This document shows, in pieces, positions 1 to 7,899 of a stretch of DNA of 64,000 bases. The notes beneath the pieces were generated by a model. That model did no database searches. It was not told the DNA's origin and saw nothing but the letters and a program-made list of their open reading frames with translations. The DNA is from Flammeovirgaceae bacterium UBA7330 (GTDB lineage: Bacteria; Bacteroidota; Bacteroidia; Cytophagales; Cyclobacteriaceae): positions 620,001-684,000 of the forward strand of contig DKPQ01000017.1 of assembly GCA_002471275.1 (NCBI GenBank). Direction: 5' to 3'. The translations under genes and the position numbers were made by a program. Every line of letters begins with the position of its first letter. Positions within the stretch are counted from its first letter, which is position 1.

Positions 1-1
1 C

Positions 2-1192
2 CTTGAACTCATCTTTGTTTTCCGGCCATTGGCGAGAAATGTACGGACAACTGTACTGGAACTGCAAGATTCGGAGGAGGCCTCCAAAAAGATGGCTTCT
101 GAAATGTCCAAGCTATATGAAGAATTAGGAAAATCTTATCAGGACCTGGAGGCAGTAAATGTTACGCCTGAGTCACCCTCCGTATATGCCACGCTCAATA
201 GTAAAGGAAACTTTACTTATTTCAGTGAGAAATTCATGCGTTTGATGGAGTATGAAGAAACCACTCCGCCAAAGAGCCTTCAGAAGTTGTTGAAGATCAA
301 TGGCTACAAAGAAGATTTTGTGGAAGGTCTGATGAATATTTTAAAATCCTATAAAAGCTGGAGTGGCGAGATGAGGCTGGTGACTGAACCCGGAGATTTT
401 TGTTGGATTGAAACATACCTTGTCCCGGTCAAGCCCTCAAATGATATTAAGCTCATTGCCAGAGACATTACCGAATTTAAGGAGGCCAAAATAAGGTCTC
501 GTGAATTAAACATAGAACGCATTGAAAAATCCGTAAAGGAACACAACTATCGCTCATCTTTGATTCTTGAAGGACAGGAGGAAGAGCGAAAGCGACTTTC
601 GCGTGAATTGCACGATGGTGTCGGACAAATGCTTTCTGCATTGAAGTTGTTGTTAGAGTCTATTGCTGCCTCGTCAAAACACATGCAGATGAGACTAGAT
701 GATGCAAAAAGCCTCATGAAAGGGATTATTCAGGAAGTCAGAAGGGTTTCATTTAACTTAACTCCAAGTAGTCTGGATGATTTTGGATTGGTAGCAGCCA
801 TTACCAAATTCTGTGATGAGATCAACGGAGTGACAAAGTGCAATGTGGAATTTCATAACGAAACCAGGTTTATAAACAGGTTAGACAGTCCTGTGGAAAC
901 CAATCTTTATCGTATCATTCAGGAGGCGGTAAATAATGCTATCAAGTACGCCAAGGCCTCTAATATCATTGTCCGGTTTTCACACAACATTAATACGTTG
1001 AACATTGTAATTGAAGATGATGGAAAAGGATTTGACTATGCCAGAGTGGAAAGGAGTGGGCATTTTGAGAAAGCAGGTCACGGAATATTTAATATGAAGG
1101 AACGAACTTCTTATATTGGAGGTGTTTTTAAAATAGAGAGTACCCCTGGTTCAGGAACCAAGATATTTATCACATTATCCCTTGACAAATGA
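2..1192 (+). CDS. Sensor histidine kinase, 5'-partial (PAS, HisKA_3, HATPase), probably nitrate-responsive
   Basis: The reading frame is open from base 2, so the gene starts upstream of the window; the TTG at 29 is only the first permissible codon. The first visible residues (LELIFVFRPLARNVR) look like the end of a membrane helix followed by the basic stretch seen after PilJ/NarX-type sensory domains. A PAS-like domain ending in WIETYLVPV...ARDITEF follows, then a DHp helix with LSRELHDGVGQ (phospho-accepting His at 611-613), then a HATPase_c domain with the N box EAVNNAIKYAKA and G boxes DDGKGFD and GHGIFNMKER. This is the NarX/DesK (HisKA_3) class. The stop overlaps the start of the response regulator (ATGA), so the two form one operon. 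Position next to nitrate uptake and reductase genes suggests nitrate or nitrite sensing, which is inference. Confidence 0.9.
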   Translation, partial: LELIFVFRPLARNVRTTVLELQDSEEASKKMASEMSKLYEELGKSYQDLEAVNVTPESPSVYATLNSKGNFTYFSEKFMRLMEYEETTPPKSLQKLLKINGYKEDFVEGLMNILKSYKSWSGEMRLVTEPGDFCWIETYLVPVKPSNDIKLIARDITEFKEAKIRSRELNIERIEKSVKEHNYRSSLILEGQEEERKRLSRELHDGVGQMLSALKLLLESIAASSKHMQMRLDDAKSLMKGIIQEVRRVSFNLTPSSLDDFGLVAAITKFCDEINGVTKCNVEFHNETRFINRLDSPVETNLYRIIQEAVNNAIKYAKASNIIVRFSHNINTLNIVIEDDGKGFDYARVERSGHFEKAGHGIFNMKERTSYIGGVFKIESTPGSGTKIFITLSLDK

Positions 1193-1860
1193 TTAATGTA
1201 GCATTGGCAGATGATCATGAGATTGTAAGACATGGCATCAAAATGGTTTTAGAGGATGACCCTGAAATTCATGTAATATGGGAGGCATCTGAAGGAGAGG
1301 AGACACTGGAAAAATTTGAAAAAAACCAACCCGATGTACTGGTAGTGGACATCAGAATGCCACTCCTCAATGGATTGGAGGTTACCCGGAAATTGAAGTC
1401 TCAAGACCCAAGAGTGAAAATCATTATGCTTACCATGCATGATGATTCAGAGTATATCTTAAAAGCGCTTCAGTATGGAGCCGATGGATACTTGTTGAAG
1501 GATACCAATAAAGCGGAATTCAATAAAGCCGTCAAAATGGTTTACTCCGGGAATAAGTACTTCAGCGGTGATATCTCTACTACTATTATTAACTCTTATA
1601 TGGCAAACGGCCATGTGCCATCAGAGACTGCTACACCCAACCAGGCATCAGAAAATGATTATCAACTGACCAAGCGAGAAAAACAGATACTGAAATTGAT
1701 TTATGAAGGGGTATCTAATAAGGAAATCTCAGAGACATTCAATAAGAGTATCCGGACCATCGAAACCCACAGGTTTAATATCATGAAGAAGCTGGATGTC
1801 AATAACATCACGGAGCTGCTTAAAAAAGTGGAAAGAGAAGGCCTCATCAATCAACTATAA
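1189..1860 (+). CDS. NarL/FixJ-family response regulator
   Basis: This 223-residue regulator has an N-terminal receiver domain with the acidic pair in ALADDHE, phospho-acceptor Asp54 in VLVVDIRMP, and the conserved Lys in LLKDT. The C-terminal LuxR-type helix-turn-helix begins at LTKREKQILKLI and includes SNKEISETF and the recognition segment SIRTIETHRFNIMKKL. Its start overlaps the kinase stop by 4 bases, so it is the cognate partner. The next gene is the nitrate porin, preceded by a repeated TACGTA motif that is the natural candidate binding site. Whether it activates or represses cannot be read from the sequence. Confidence 0.93.
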   Translation: MINVALADDHEIVRHGIKMVLEDDPEIHVIWEASEGEETLEKFEKNQPDVLVVDIRMPLLNGLEVTRKLKSQDPRVKIIMLTMHDDSEYILKALQYGADGYLLKDTNKAEFNKAVKMVYSGNKYFSGDISTTIINSYMANGHVPSETATPNQASENDYQLTKREKQILKLIYEGVSNKEISETFNKSIRTIETHRFNIMKKLDVNNITELLKKVEREGLINQL

Positions 1861-1990
1861 GCTTCTCCTCATAATTACAATCTTGCTGGTTTTTGATTCT
1901 AATTCCCCGGAAGAGACATTCGCTGAGAATTAGGATCACACTACCTAAATATATAAAATGGCCATGCAGCTCAGTATTTGGTATAAAAAA

Positions 1991-2206
1991 TACGTAATCA
2001 TCTGGCTTTTCTACGTATAAATACAGTGCGAATCCCACTTCCTTTATTGCCATAATTTGAATTGACTATATTCATATCATTCTTATTTGAGCAATTAACC
2101 CTAAAAAATCTGTTTTTCTGCTGATATTATAAAAATACGTATAATTACGTAATTAAATTTTTATAATACGATTAATTACGTAATTTTGATCTCATAATTA
2201 TACGTA
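1991..2206. promoter_or_regulatory. Array of six TACGTA boxes, candidate operators of the NarL-type regulator
   Basis: The 359-base gap between the regulator and the nitrate porin holds six exact TACGTA hexamers, starting at 1991, 2012, 2136, 2146, 2177 and 2201. Two sit in the perfect 10-base palindrome ATTACGTAAT (2144-2153 and 2175-2184), and 1991 and 2201 share TACGTAATCA. Start-to-start distances of 21, 10 and 31 are near whole helical turns. A hexamer is expected about once in 4 kb by chance. The remaining gap is AT-rich with no gene visible. Assignment to the upstream regulator is inference; the box differs from the E. coli NarL heptamer (TACYYMT) at its fourth base. Confidence 0.65.
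2181..2188 (+). promoter_or_regulatory. Candidate -7 element of the nitrate porin/transporter operon
   Basis: TAATTTTG matches the Bacteroidota -7 consensus TAnnTTTG and would place transcription start near 2195, about 25 bases before the porin ATG. No good -33 TTG is seen at the usual spacing, as expected for an activator-dependent promoter. One TACGTA box overlaps it, a pair lies about 45-60 bases upstream of the inferred start, and another lies just downstream. Confidence 0.5.
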
Positions 2207-2219
2207 ATCAACGATAAAT

Positions 2220-3482
2220 ATGAAGAAAACTTTACTAACCGCATTTTTAGTCATACTCGTAGTGGTCAGTATGCATGCACAGGTAAACATTTCAGCGGAG
2301 GTTCGTCCAAGAACTGAATTTAGAAATGGTTTTAAGACATTAACGGACGAGTCAAAAGATCCGGCTGTTTTCACAGAGCAACGATCAAGGCTATACATCG
2401 ATTATGCTGATTCAGCATTTAAGTTCAGAGTGGCTTTTCAGGATATCAGAATTTGGGGAGAGACCTCACAGATTTTTAAGGAGGAATTCGGAAAGACCTT
2501 TATCAGTGAGGCCTGGGGACAATATTATTTCAATAAAGACCTTTCTGTTAAAGTTGGGCGTCAGATCATATCTTATGACAACCAGAGGTTTTTAGGTGGT
2601 TTGGAATGGGCTCAGCAGGGTAGAAGACATGATGCTGCTTTATTGATTTTCGAACCAGAGCGTACCAAAATACATTTGGGATTTGCCTACAACCAGGATG
2701 ACGATGTGCCTGAGCAGGCATTTCTTCAGAGTCCAGGAGCTGGTTATTACAGTGTTGGAGGAAGCTACAAGTCCTTTCAGTATGGGTGGTTCAATCAGGG
2801 ATTCAATTCAGGATCACTTTCCTTATTGGCATTTAATGCGGGTTACCAAAATGCAGATAGTACTGTTTCATTCAAACAGACTTTCGGAGCCATTGCATCA
2901 AAACAGATTTCAGGCGTAAAGCTGGCAGGAGACTTCTACTACCAGACTGGTAAACTTTCTGGCAATAAGGTGAATGCTTTCCTGGCGGGTATTAATGGTA
3001 CCTTCTCAACACCGGTGACTCCGATCACGGTGGGGGTTGAACATATTTCCGGGAAAGATGACGGTGACACCTCTACAGATATCACGGCTTTCAGTCCTGA
3101 CTTCGGTACCAACCATGCACACAATGGATTTATGGACTACTTTTTTGTAGGGCCTGCTAATGGTACGGTAGGAGTGACAGATCTCTATGTGAAAACAAGT
3201 TTCAAACTGGCTGGCGGCGCATTGAAGATAAATGCCCATGAGTTTATGACAGGGTCTTCTCAACTAGATGGGGAAGGTATTGAATTGAGCAAGATCATGG
3301 GTACTGAAATTGACCTTGTATATGGAAAACAGTTAAAGGGTGGAGTTACCTGGAACATAGGTTATTCTCAGCTGTTTGCTACCGATACAATGGAAGAACT
3401 GCGAAACGGGGATAAAGGAGCCATGCAATTTTGGGCCTGGACTATGATCACCTTCAAGCCAACCATCTTTTCTTCAAAATAG
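2220..3482 (+). CDS. Outer-membrane porin, alginate-export (AlgE-like) family
   Basis: This 420-residue protein has a signal peptide (MKKTLLTAFLVILVVVSMHAQ) followed by alternating beta-strand segments and ends in an aromatic-containing strand, as in outer-membrane barrels. RPRTEFR near the mature start, EQRSRLYIDY, AWGQYYF and VGRQIISYDNQRF are typical of the Bacteroidota alginate-export family. That family name does not fix the substrate. Lying first in the operon with the nitrate ABC importer, it most likely lets nitrate or nitrite cross the outer membrane (inference). It starts just downstream of the TACGTA array and is probably co-transcribed with the substrate-binding protein 37 bases later. 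Confidence 0.8.
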   Translation: MKKTLLTAFLVILVVVSMHAQVNISAEVRPRTEFRNGFKTLTDESKDPAVFTEQRSRLYIDYADSAFKFRVAFQDIRIWGETSQIFKEEFGKTFISEAWGQYYFNKDLSVKVGRQIISYDNQRFLGGLEWAQQGRRHDAALLIFEPERTKIHLGFAYNQDDDVPEQAFLQSPGAGYYSVGGSYKSFQYGWFNQGFNSGSLSLLAFNAGYQNADSTVSFKQTFGAIASKQISGVKLAGDFYYQTGKLSGNKVNAFLAGINGTFSTPVTPITVGVEHISGKDDGDTSTDITAFSPDFGTNHAHNGFMDYFFVGPANGTVGVTDLYVKTSFKLAGGALKINAHEFMTGSSQLDGEGIELSKIMGTEIDLVYGKQLKGGVTWNIGYSQLFATDTMEELRNGDKGAMQFWAWTMITFKPTIFSSK

Positions 3483-3519
3483 ACATTCAAGGATTATATC
3501 ATAACTATAATAAAAGCAA

Positions 3520-4899
3520 ATGAAGATTTTAAAAAGCATATTCACATTATCTATACTGGCTGTCATCTGGACTGCCTGTACTGGGGGTAAGGCACAGGAT
3601 CGGTCTGTTGAGGACGCAGGTCAGGCTGCTAAGTCGTCCCTGTTGATTGAAAAGCCACAGTTGACATTTGGGTTTATCAAGCTAACAGACATGGCTCCTC
3701 TGGCAATCGCTAAAGAACTTGGATACTTCGAGGATGAGGGATTGTTTGTCACTATCGAAGCCCAATCAAACTGGAAAAATGTGTTGGATAGGGTTATTGA
3801 TGGTCAGCTGGATGGTTCGCATATGCTGGCTGGCCAACCAATAGCCGCTGGAGCTGGATTTGGCAGACAAGCCGAGCTTGTTACGCCATTCTCCATGGAC
3901 CTGAATGGAAATGGGATCACTGTATCCAACGAAGTATGGGCTAAAATGAAACCAAATGTCCCTACAAGAGATGGAAAACCTGTCCATCCCATCAAAGCGG
4001 ATGCTCTGGCACCTGTGGTAAAGGAGTATAAAACGGCTGGCAAACCCTTCAAAATGGGAATGGTATTCCCCGTTTCTACCCATAATTATGAAATCAGGTA
4101 CTGGTTAGCTGCAGCGGGTATTAGCCCGGGTTTTTACACTGCAGACAATATTCAGGGACAGGTTAATGCAGATGTACTGCTTTCCGTCACTCCACCGCCA
4201 CAGATGCCTGCCACACTTGAAGCTGGAACGATCTATGGGTATTGTGTGGGTGAACCCTGGAACCAGCAGGCAGTATTCAAAGGCATTGGAGTCCCTGTGA
4301 CAACCAACTACGATATCTGGAAAAACAATCCGGAGAAGGTCTTTGTGATGACCAAAAAGTTTGTGGAACAATATCCGAATACCGCACTGGCTGTCACTAA
4401 AGCGTTAATAAGAGCTGCAAAATGGCTTGATACACCTGGTAATCGGCCGCAGGCTGTTGGGATACTTTCCATGCCTGCGTATGTAGGTGCAGATTCTGTG
4501 GTAATCGCTAATTCAATGACAGGAACCTTTGAATTTGAGAAAGGTGACAAAAGAGAAATGCCTGATTTCAATGTGTTTTTCAGGTATCACGCCACTTATC
4601 CGTTCTATTCTGATGGTATCTGGTTTTTGACGCAAATGCGCCGATGGGGGCAGATCCCTGAATCAAAACCTGCCGATTGGTATCATCAAACGATAAAAGA
4701 GATCTATCGACCGGATATCTGGAAAAAAGCTGCGGATTTACTGGTAGAGGAAGGGCACATTGCGGCTTCTGATATACCTGAAACGGATGGTTACAAAGAA
4801 GTGACTTCCGATTTTATAGATGGTAATGCCTATGATGGAAAAGATCCGATCGGCTATATCAACAGCTTTAGTATTGGAAATAAAGACAAATCACTATAG
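3520..4899 (+). CDS. nrtA: Nitrate ABC transporter substrate-binding lipoprotein, NrtA/CmpA type
   Basis: This 459-residue protein carries a lipoprotein signal whose lipobox cysteine lies in IWTACTGG. The mature part has the NrtA/CmpA fold: FGFIKLTDMAPLAIAKELGYF near the N-terminus, LAGQPIAAGAGFG, PVSTHNYEIRYWLAAAGI, and GTIYGYCVGEPWNQQAVFKGIGV, which in this family lies around the anion pocket. The C-terminal part (MRRWGQIPESKPADWY...IYRPDIW) is also characteristic. It should capture nitrate or nitrite in the periplasm for the permease and ATPases encoded next. Bicarbonate and nitrate binders are hard to separate by eye; the neighbouring nitrate reductase decides for nitrate. Confidence 0.9.
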   Translation: MKILKSIFTLSILAVIWTACTGGKAQDRSVEDAGQAAKSSLLIEKPQLTFGFIKLTDMAPLAIAKELGYFEDEGLFVTIEAQSNWKNVLDRVIDGQLDGSHMLAGQPIAAGAGFGRQAELVTPFSMDLNGNGITVSNEVWAKMKPNVPTRDGKPVHPIKADALAPVVKEYKTAGKPFKMGMVFPVSTHNYEIRYWLAAAGISPGFYTADNIQGQVNADVLLSVTPPPQMPATLEAGTIYGYCVGEPWNQQAVFKGIGVPVTTNYDIWKNNPEKVFVMTKKFVEQYPNTALAVTKALIRAAKWLDTPGNRPQAVGILSMPAYVGADSVVIANSMTGTFEFEKGDKREMPDFNVFFRYHATYPFYSDGIWFLTQMRRWGQIPESKPADWYHQTIKEIYRPDIWKKAADLLVEEGHIAASDIPETDGYKEVTSDFIDGNAYDGKDPIGYINSFSIGNKDKSL

Positions 4900-4917
4900 G
4901 TGTTCATGGTTGATTTC

Positions 4918-4938
4918 TGGAGGACGGTTCGTCCTCCA
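4918..4938 (+). promoter_or_regulatory. Strong intercistronic hairpin between nrtA and nrtB
   Basis: A perfect 9-bp stem, TGGAGGACG paired with CGTCCTCCA around the triloop GTT, lies 19 bases after the nrtA stop. No T-tract follows, so it is not a typical terminator. Such hairpins often protect the 3' end of the upstream message, letting a binding protein be made in excess over its permease; that role is inferred here. Confidence 0.6.
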
Positions 4939-4974
4939 TCTATTCTTGAAAACAAAATATTGAAATAAAAAGAG

Positions 4975-6072
4975 ATGAAAAATAAGTCTATCAAAACCTT
5001 AAAGTTCCTTGGGCTCGGTTTTCTTGAGCCACTCATCCATATGATTGATGGAGAAGAACGACGAAAAAACGCAACAAGGTTTGTCAAAGGGTCATTGCTT
5101 CCCCTGGTGTCAATTTTCCTCTTCATATTCCTTTGGCATCAGGGGGCAATGGCACTTTATAACAGTGAAGCCAAAGAAAGAATTGAAAAGGCCAGAATCG
5201 AACAGGGAGAACAGGCTGCATTAGATATGAAAGCTTGTATTGAGTCGGGTGAAGTAAGCTGTCAGCCAAATACCTTACCCTCTCCAGCTAAAGTTTATCA
5301 AGCCTATATTGCCTTGTGGCAAGATCACCTCAGCATATCACAAAAGAAGAGTGAGTTCAAAGAAAAGGTGTCTGAAACCAATGCGCAACGAGAAGCCCAG
5401 GGGTTAGATCCGATTACCTATACCGGAAGACCTTCCTTTTTGGATCAGATTGGCACTTCACTTAAGACCGTGGCTGCGGGGTTTTTGCTTGCCATGCTCA
5501 TTGCCGTCCCGATAGGGGTCGTTATCGGTTTGAGTGACTCACTGAGAACGGCTTTCAACTGGTTAATACAGATTTTTAAACCGGTATCACCAGTCGTCTG
5601 GTTACTTCTGGTATTTATGGTGGTTAAAACGGTCATCAAGGACCCCAGCATAGATAAATCTTTTATCATCTCATCTATTAGCGTAGGTTTATGTGCGATG
5701 TGGGCCACACTGGTCAACACCAGCATGGGTGTATCATCGGTGGACAAAGATTATCTGAATGTGGCGAAGGTACTGAAGCTGAATATTGGGCAAAACATCT
5801 TTAAAATCGTCTTACCAGCTTCTCTTCCACTCATTTTTACCGGCCTGAGGATCACCGTATCTGTTGCCTGGATGGTATTGATAGCCATTGAATTGTTAGC
5901 ACAAAGCCCGGGTCTGGGATCGTTTGTGTGGGAAGAATTCCAAAATGGAGGCAACGATTCCAATGCCAAGATCATTGTAGCCATGTTTGTGATAGGGATC
6001 ATCGGTTTTGTCCTGGATCGGATCATGCTCAGTGTCCAAAACTTAATGACATTCAATAAAGGAATTGCCTGA
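4975..6072 (+). CDS. nrtB: Nitrate ABC transporter permease, NrtB type
   Basis: This 365-residue inner-membrane protein has a first hydrophobic helix near residues 40-60 (SLLPLVSIFLFIFLWHQGAM), then about 100 mostly hydrophilic residues, then the binding-protein-dependent transport domain with several helices starting around DQIGTSLKTVAAGFLLAML. The cytoplasmic coupling loop is YLNVAKVLKLNIGQNIFKIV followed by LPASLP. PSPAKVYQAY before the core is typical of the NrtB/SsuC/TauC family. The extended extracytoplasmic segment with two cysteines (CIESGEVSC) is longer than in typical family members of 250-290 residues. The stop overlaps the next ATG (TGATG), implying translational coupling. Confidence 0.9.
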   Translation: MKNKSIKTLKFLGLGFLEPLIHMIDGEERRKNATRFVKGSLLPLVSIFLFIFLWHQGAMALYNSEAKERIEKARIEQGEQAALDMKACIESGEVSCQPNTLPSPAKVYQAYIALWQDHLSISQKKSEFKEKVSETNAQREAQGLDPITYTGRPSFLDQIGTSLKTVAAGFLLAMLIAVPIGVVIGLSDSLRTAFNWLIQIFKPVSPVVWLLLVFMVVKTVIKDPSIDKSFIISSISVGLCAMWATLVNTSMGVSSVDKDYLNVAKVLKLNIGQNIFKIVLPASLPLIFTGLRITVSVAWMVLIAIELLAQSPGLGSFVWEEFQNGGNDSNAKIIVAMFVIGIIGFVLDRIMLSVQNLMTFNKGIA

Positions 6073-6956
6073 TGGGATTACTTGAATTAAAAAACGTTTC
6101 GAAGACCTTCGGGCAGGGAATCAACAAGAATGAAGTCTTGTCAGACATCAATCTGTCAGTTGAAGACGGTGAGTTTGTGGCGATTGTTGGGTTTTCAGGA
6201 AGTGGCAAGACCACATTGATCAACCTGATCAATGGGTTGTTGTTTCCCGATTCCGGTGAGGTGTTGTTGGATGGTTCTCCAATTTCCGGCCCCGGTCCGG
6301 ATCGGGGGATGATCTTTCAGAATTATTCCCTCTTGCCCTGGCTGTCGGTTTACTCCAATGTCAAACTTGCGGTGGACGAGGTATTTAGCAAACTTTCTAA
6401 AAAAGAGAAAGATGCCCATATCAGGAAATACATTGATATGGTGAACCTCACACCAGCGGTGGATAAAAAACCTTCTGAGTTATCTGGTGGTATGCGCCAA
6501 AGAGTGTCCGTGGCACGAACACTTGCCATCAATCCTAAGATTTTGCTCATGGATGAGCCATTGAGTGCTCTGGATGCATTGACGAGGGGCACCCTTCAAC
6601 AAGAGATCCTGAAGATATGGAACCAGGAGAAAAAAACTGTGATACTAATTACCAACGATGTGGATGAGGGAATTTTGATGGCAGACCGGATCATTCCGTT
6701 GACCCCCGGGCCAAAAGCTACGCTGGGGCCGGAATCTAAGGTCACCATTGAAAGACCTCGTAATGTAACGCAGCTCAATCAGAATCCTGAGTATAAGCGA
6801 TTACGAAATGACATCCTTGAATACCTCATTGATGTGGGGGCAACAAGGAAACAGGTGAGTGACCAGAAATATATTCTACCAGAATTAAAACCGGTGATGC
6901 CAGGGCGTGTCGTCTTTGGTAGAAGAAGAAAAAAAGAAGCAGTCAAATACTTTTAA
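6072..6956 (+). CDS. Nitrate ABC transporter ATPase 1, NrtC/NrtD type
   Basis: This 294-residue cytoplasmic ATPase has Walker A GFSGSGKTT (Lys46), Q loop in MIFQNYSLLPWL, signature LSGGM at residues 137-141, and Walker B ILLMDEP followed by LSALD. LLPWLSVYSNV is typical of the nitrate/taurine/sulfonate subfamily. The switch histidine of the H loop is replaced by Asn195 (ITNDVDEG instead of ITHD). A C-terminal extension of about 60 residues follows the ATPase core; no CmpA-like domain as in cyanobacterial NrtC is present. It is coupled to the permease and followed 9 bases later by a second ATPase, so a heterodimer is likely. Confidence 0.9.
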   Translation: MGLLELKNVSKTFGQGINKNEVLSDINLSVEDGEFVAIVGFSGSGKTTLINLINGLLFPDSGEVLLDGSPISGPGPDRGMIFQNYSLLPWLSVYSNVKLAVDEVFSKLSKKEKDAHIRKYIDMVNLTPAVDKKPSELSGGMRQRVSVARTLAINPKILLMDEPLSALDALTRGTLQQEILKIWNQEKKTVILITNDVDEGILMADRIIPLTPGPKATLGPESKVTIERPRNVTQLNQNPEYKRLRNDILEYLIDVGATRKQVSDQKYILPELKPVMPGRVVFGRRRKKEAVKYF

Positions 6957-6965
6957 ACCAAGACC

Positions 6966-7787
6966 ATGGAAGCCTTATTAAAAAAAGTTGATTATCAAGT
7001 AATGCCTCACCTGGAAGACAAGCCGGTGATGTTGGAGTGTCAGGGCCTCAAAAAGGTGTATCCGACACCCAAAGGCGACTACGTGGTATTAGATGACCTT
7101 AAACTGACCATTAAACAGAGTGAATTTGTCTCTATTATTGGTCATTCCGGTTGTGGCAAGTCTACGTTACTGACCATGATCGCAGGGCTTAACGAACTGA
7201 GTGGTGGCAAGATCATCGTGGATGGTCTGGAAGTAAGAGATGCCGGGCCGGATAGGGCAGTGGTATTTCAATCCCCCAGTTTGTTGCCCTGGTTGACTGC
7301 CCAACAGAACCTGATGATTGGGGTTAATCAGGTATTTCCTCACGGAAGCAAAGCCGAACGAGTAGAAATATGTAAGTATTACCTGGACAAAGTGGGGCTG
7401 GGGAATGATTTCAACAAAAGACCGAGTGAGTTGTCTCAGGGGATGCAGCAAAGGGTAGGACTGGCCCGTGCGTTTGCCCTCAAGCCCAAGGTGTTGTTGC
7501 TTGACGAGCCATTTGGAATGCTTGATTCCCTCACGAGGGGAGAGTTGCAGGATTTATTGCTGGAGATCTGGCAGAAAGAACAGATCACCGCCATAGCTAT
7601 TACCCACGACGTTGATGAGTCCATTTTTCTCGCAGATCGGGTGATCATGATGACCAGTGGACCATATGCGAAGATTGGTGATGAGCTTGTGATCCCATTT
7701 GAAAGACCTCGTAACAGAAAGGACGTTCTCGAACACCCCGATTACTATGATTATCGGTCCTATCTGCTCAACTTTTTAAACCATTAA
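6966..7787 (+). CDS. nrtD: Nitrate ABC transporter ATPase 2, NrtD type
   Basis: This 273-residue ATPase has Walker A GHSGCGKST, Q loop in VVFQSPSLLPWL, Walker B VLLLDEPFGMLDSLTR and a normal switch His214 in ITHDVDES. Its signature is LSQGM (156-160) instead of LSGGM. In a heterodimer with the preceding ATPase, this altered signature and the altered H loop of the partner fall in the same composite ATP site, while the other site is canonical. The two genes are clearly paralogous (both end with ERPRN-containing tails), so tandem duplication and specialisation is likely. Confidence 0.9.
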   Translation: MEALLKKVDYQVMPHLEDKPVMLECQGLKKVYPTPKGDYVVLDDLKLTIKQSEFVSIIGHSGCGKSTLLTMIAGLNELSGGKIIVDGLEVRDAGPDRAVVFQSPSLLPWLTAQQNLMIGVNQVFPHGSKAERVEICKYYLDKVGLGNDFNKRPSELSQGMQQRVGLARAFALKPKVLLLDEPFGMLDSLTRGELQDLLLEIWQKEQITAIAITHDVDESIFLADRVIMMTSGPYAKIGDELVIPFERPRNRKDVLEHPDYYDYRSYLLNFLNH

Positions 7788-7834
7788 TGCACCCTTTTTT
7801 TTGACCGAATTCTAATAAACACAACATGGTTAGG

Positions 7835-7857
7835 CCTGGTCAGTAAAGTTGACCAGG
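7835..7857 (+). promoter_or_regulatory. Hairpin between the nitrate transporter and nitrate reductase genes
   Basis: Perfect 8-bp inverted repeat, CCTGGTCA and TGACCAGG, separated by 7 bases, followed by TCTTATTTATC, which is T-rich but interrupted. It lies midway in the 112-base gap between the second ATPase and the nitrate reductase. It may be a partial terminator that lowers reductase expression, or a leader hairpin where read-through is controlled. The sequence alone does not decide. Confidence 0.5.
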
Positions 7858-7899
7858 TCTTATTTATCAACCTGACTTTGGAAAACCATTAAAAAAACT

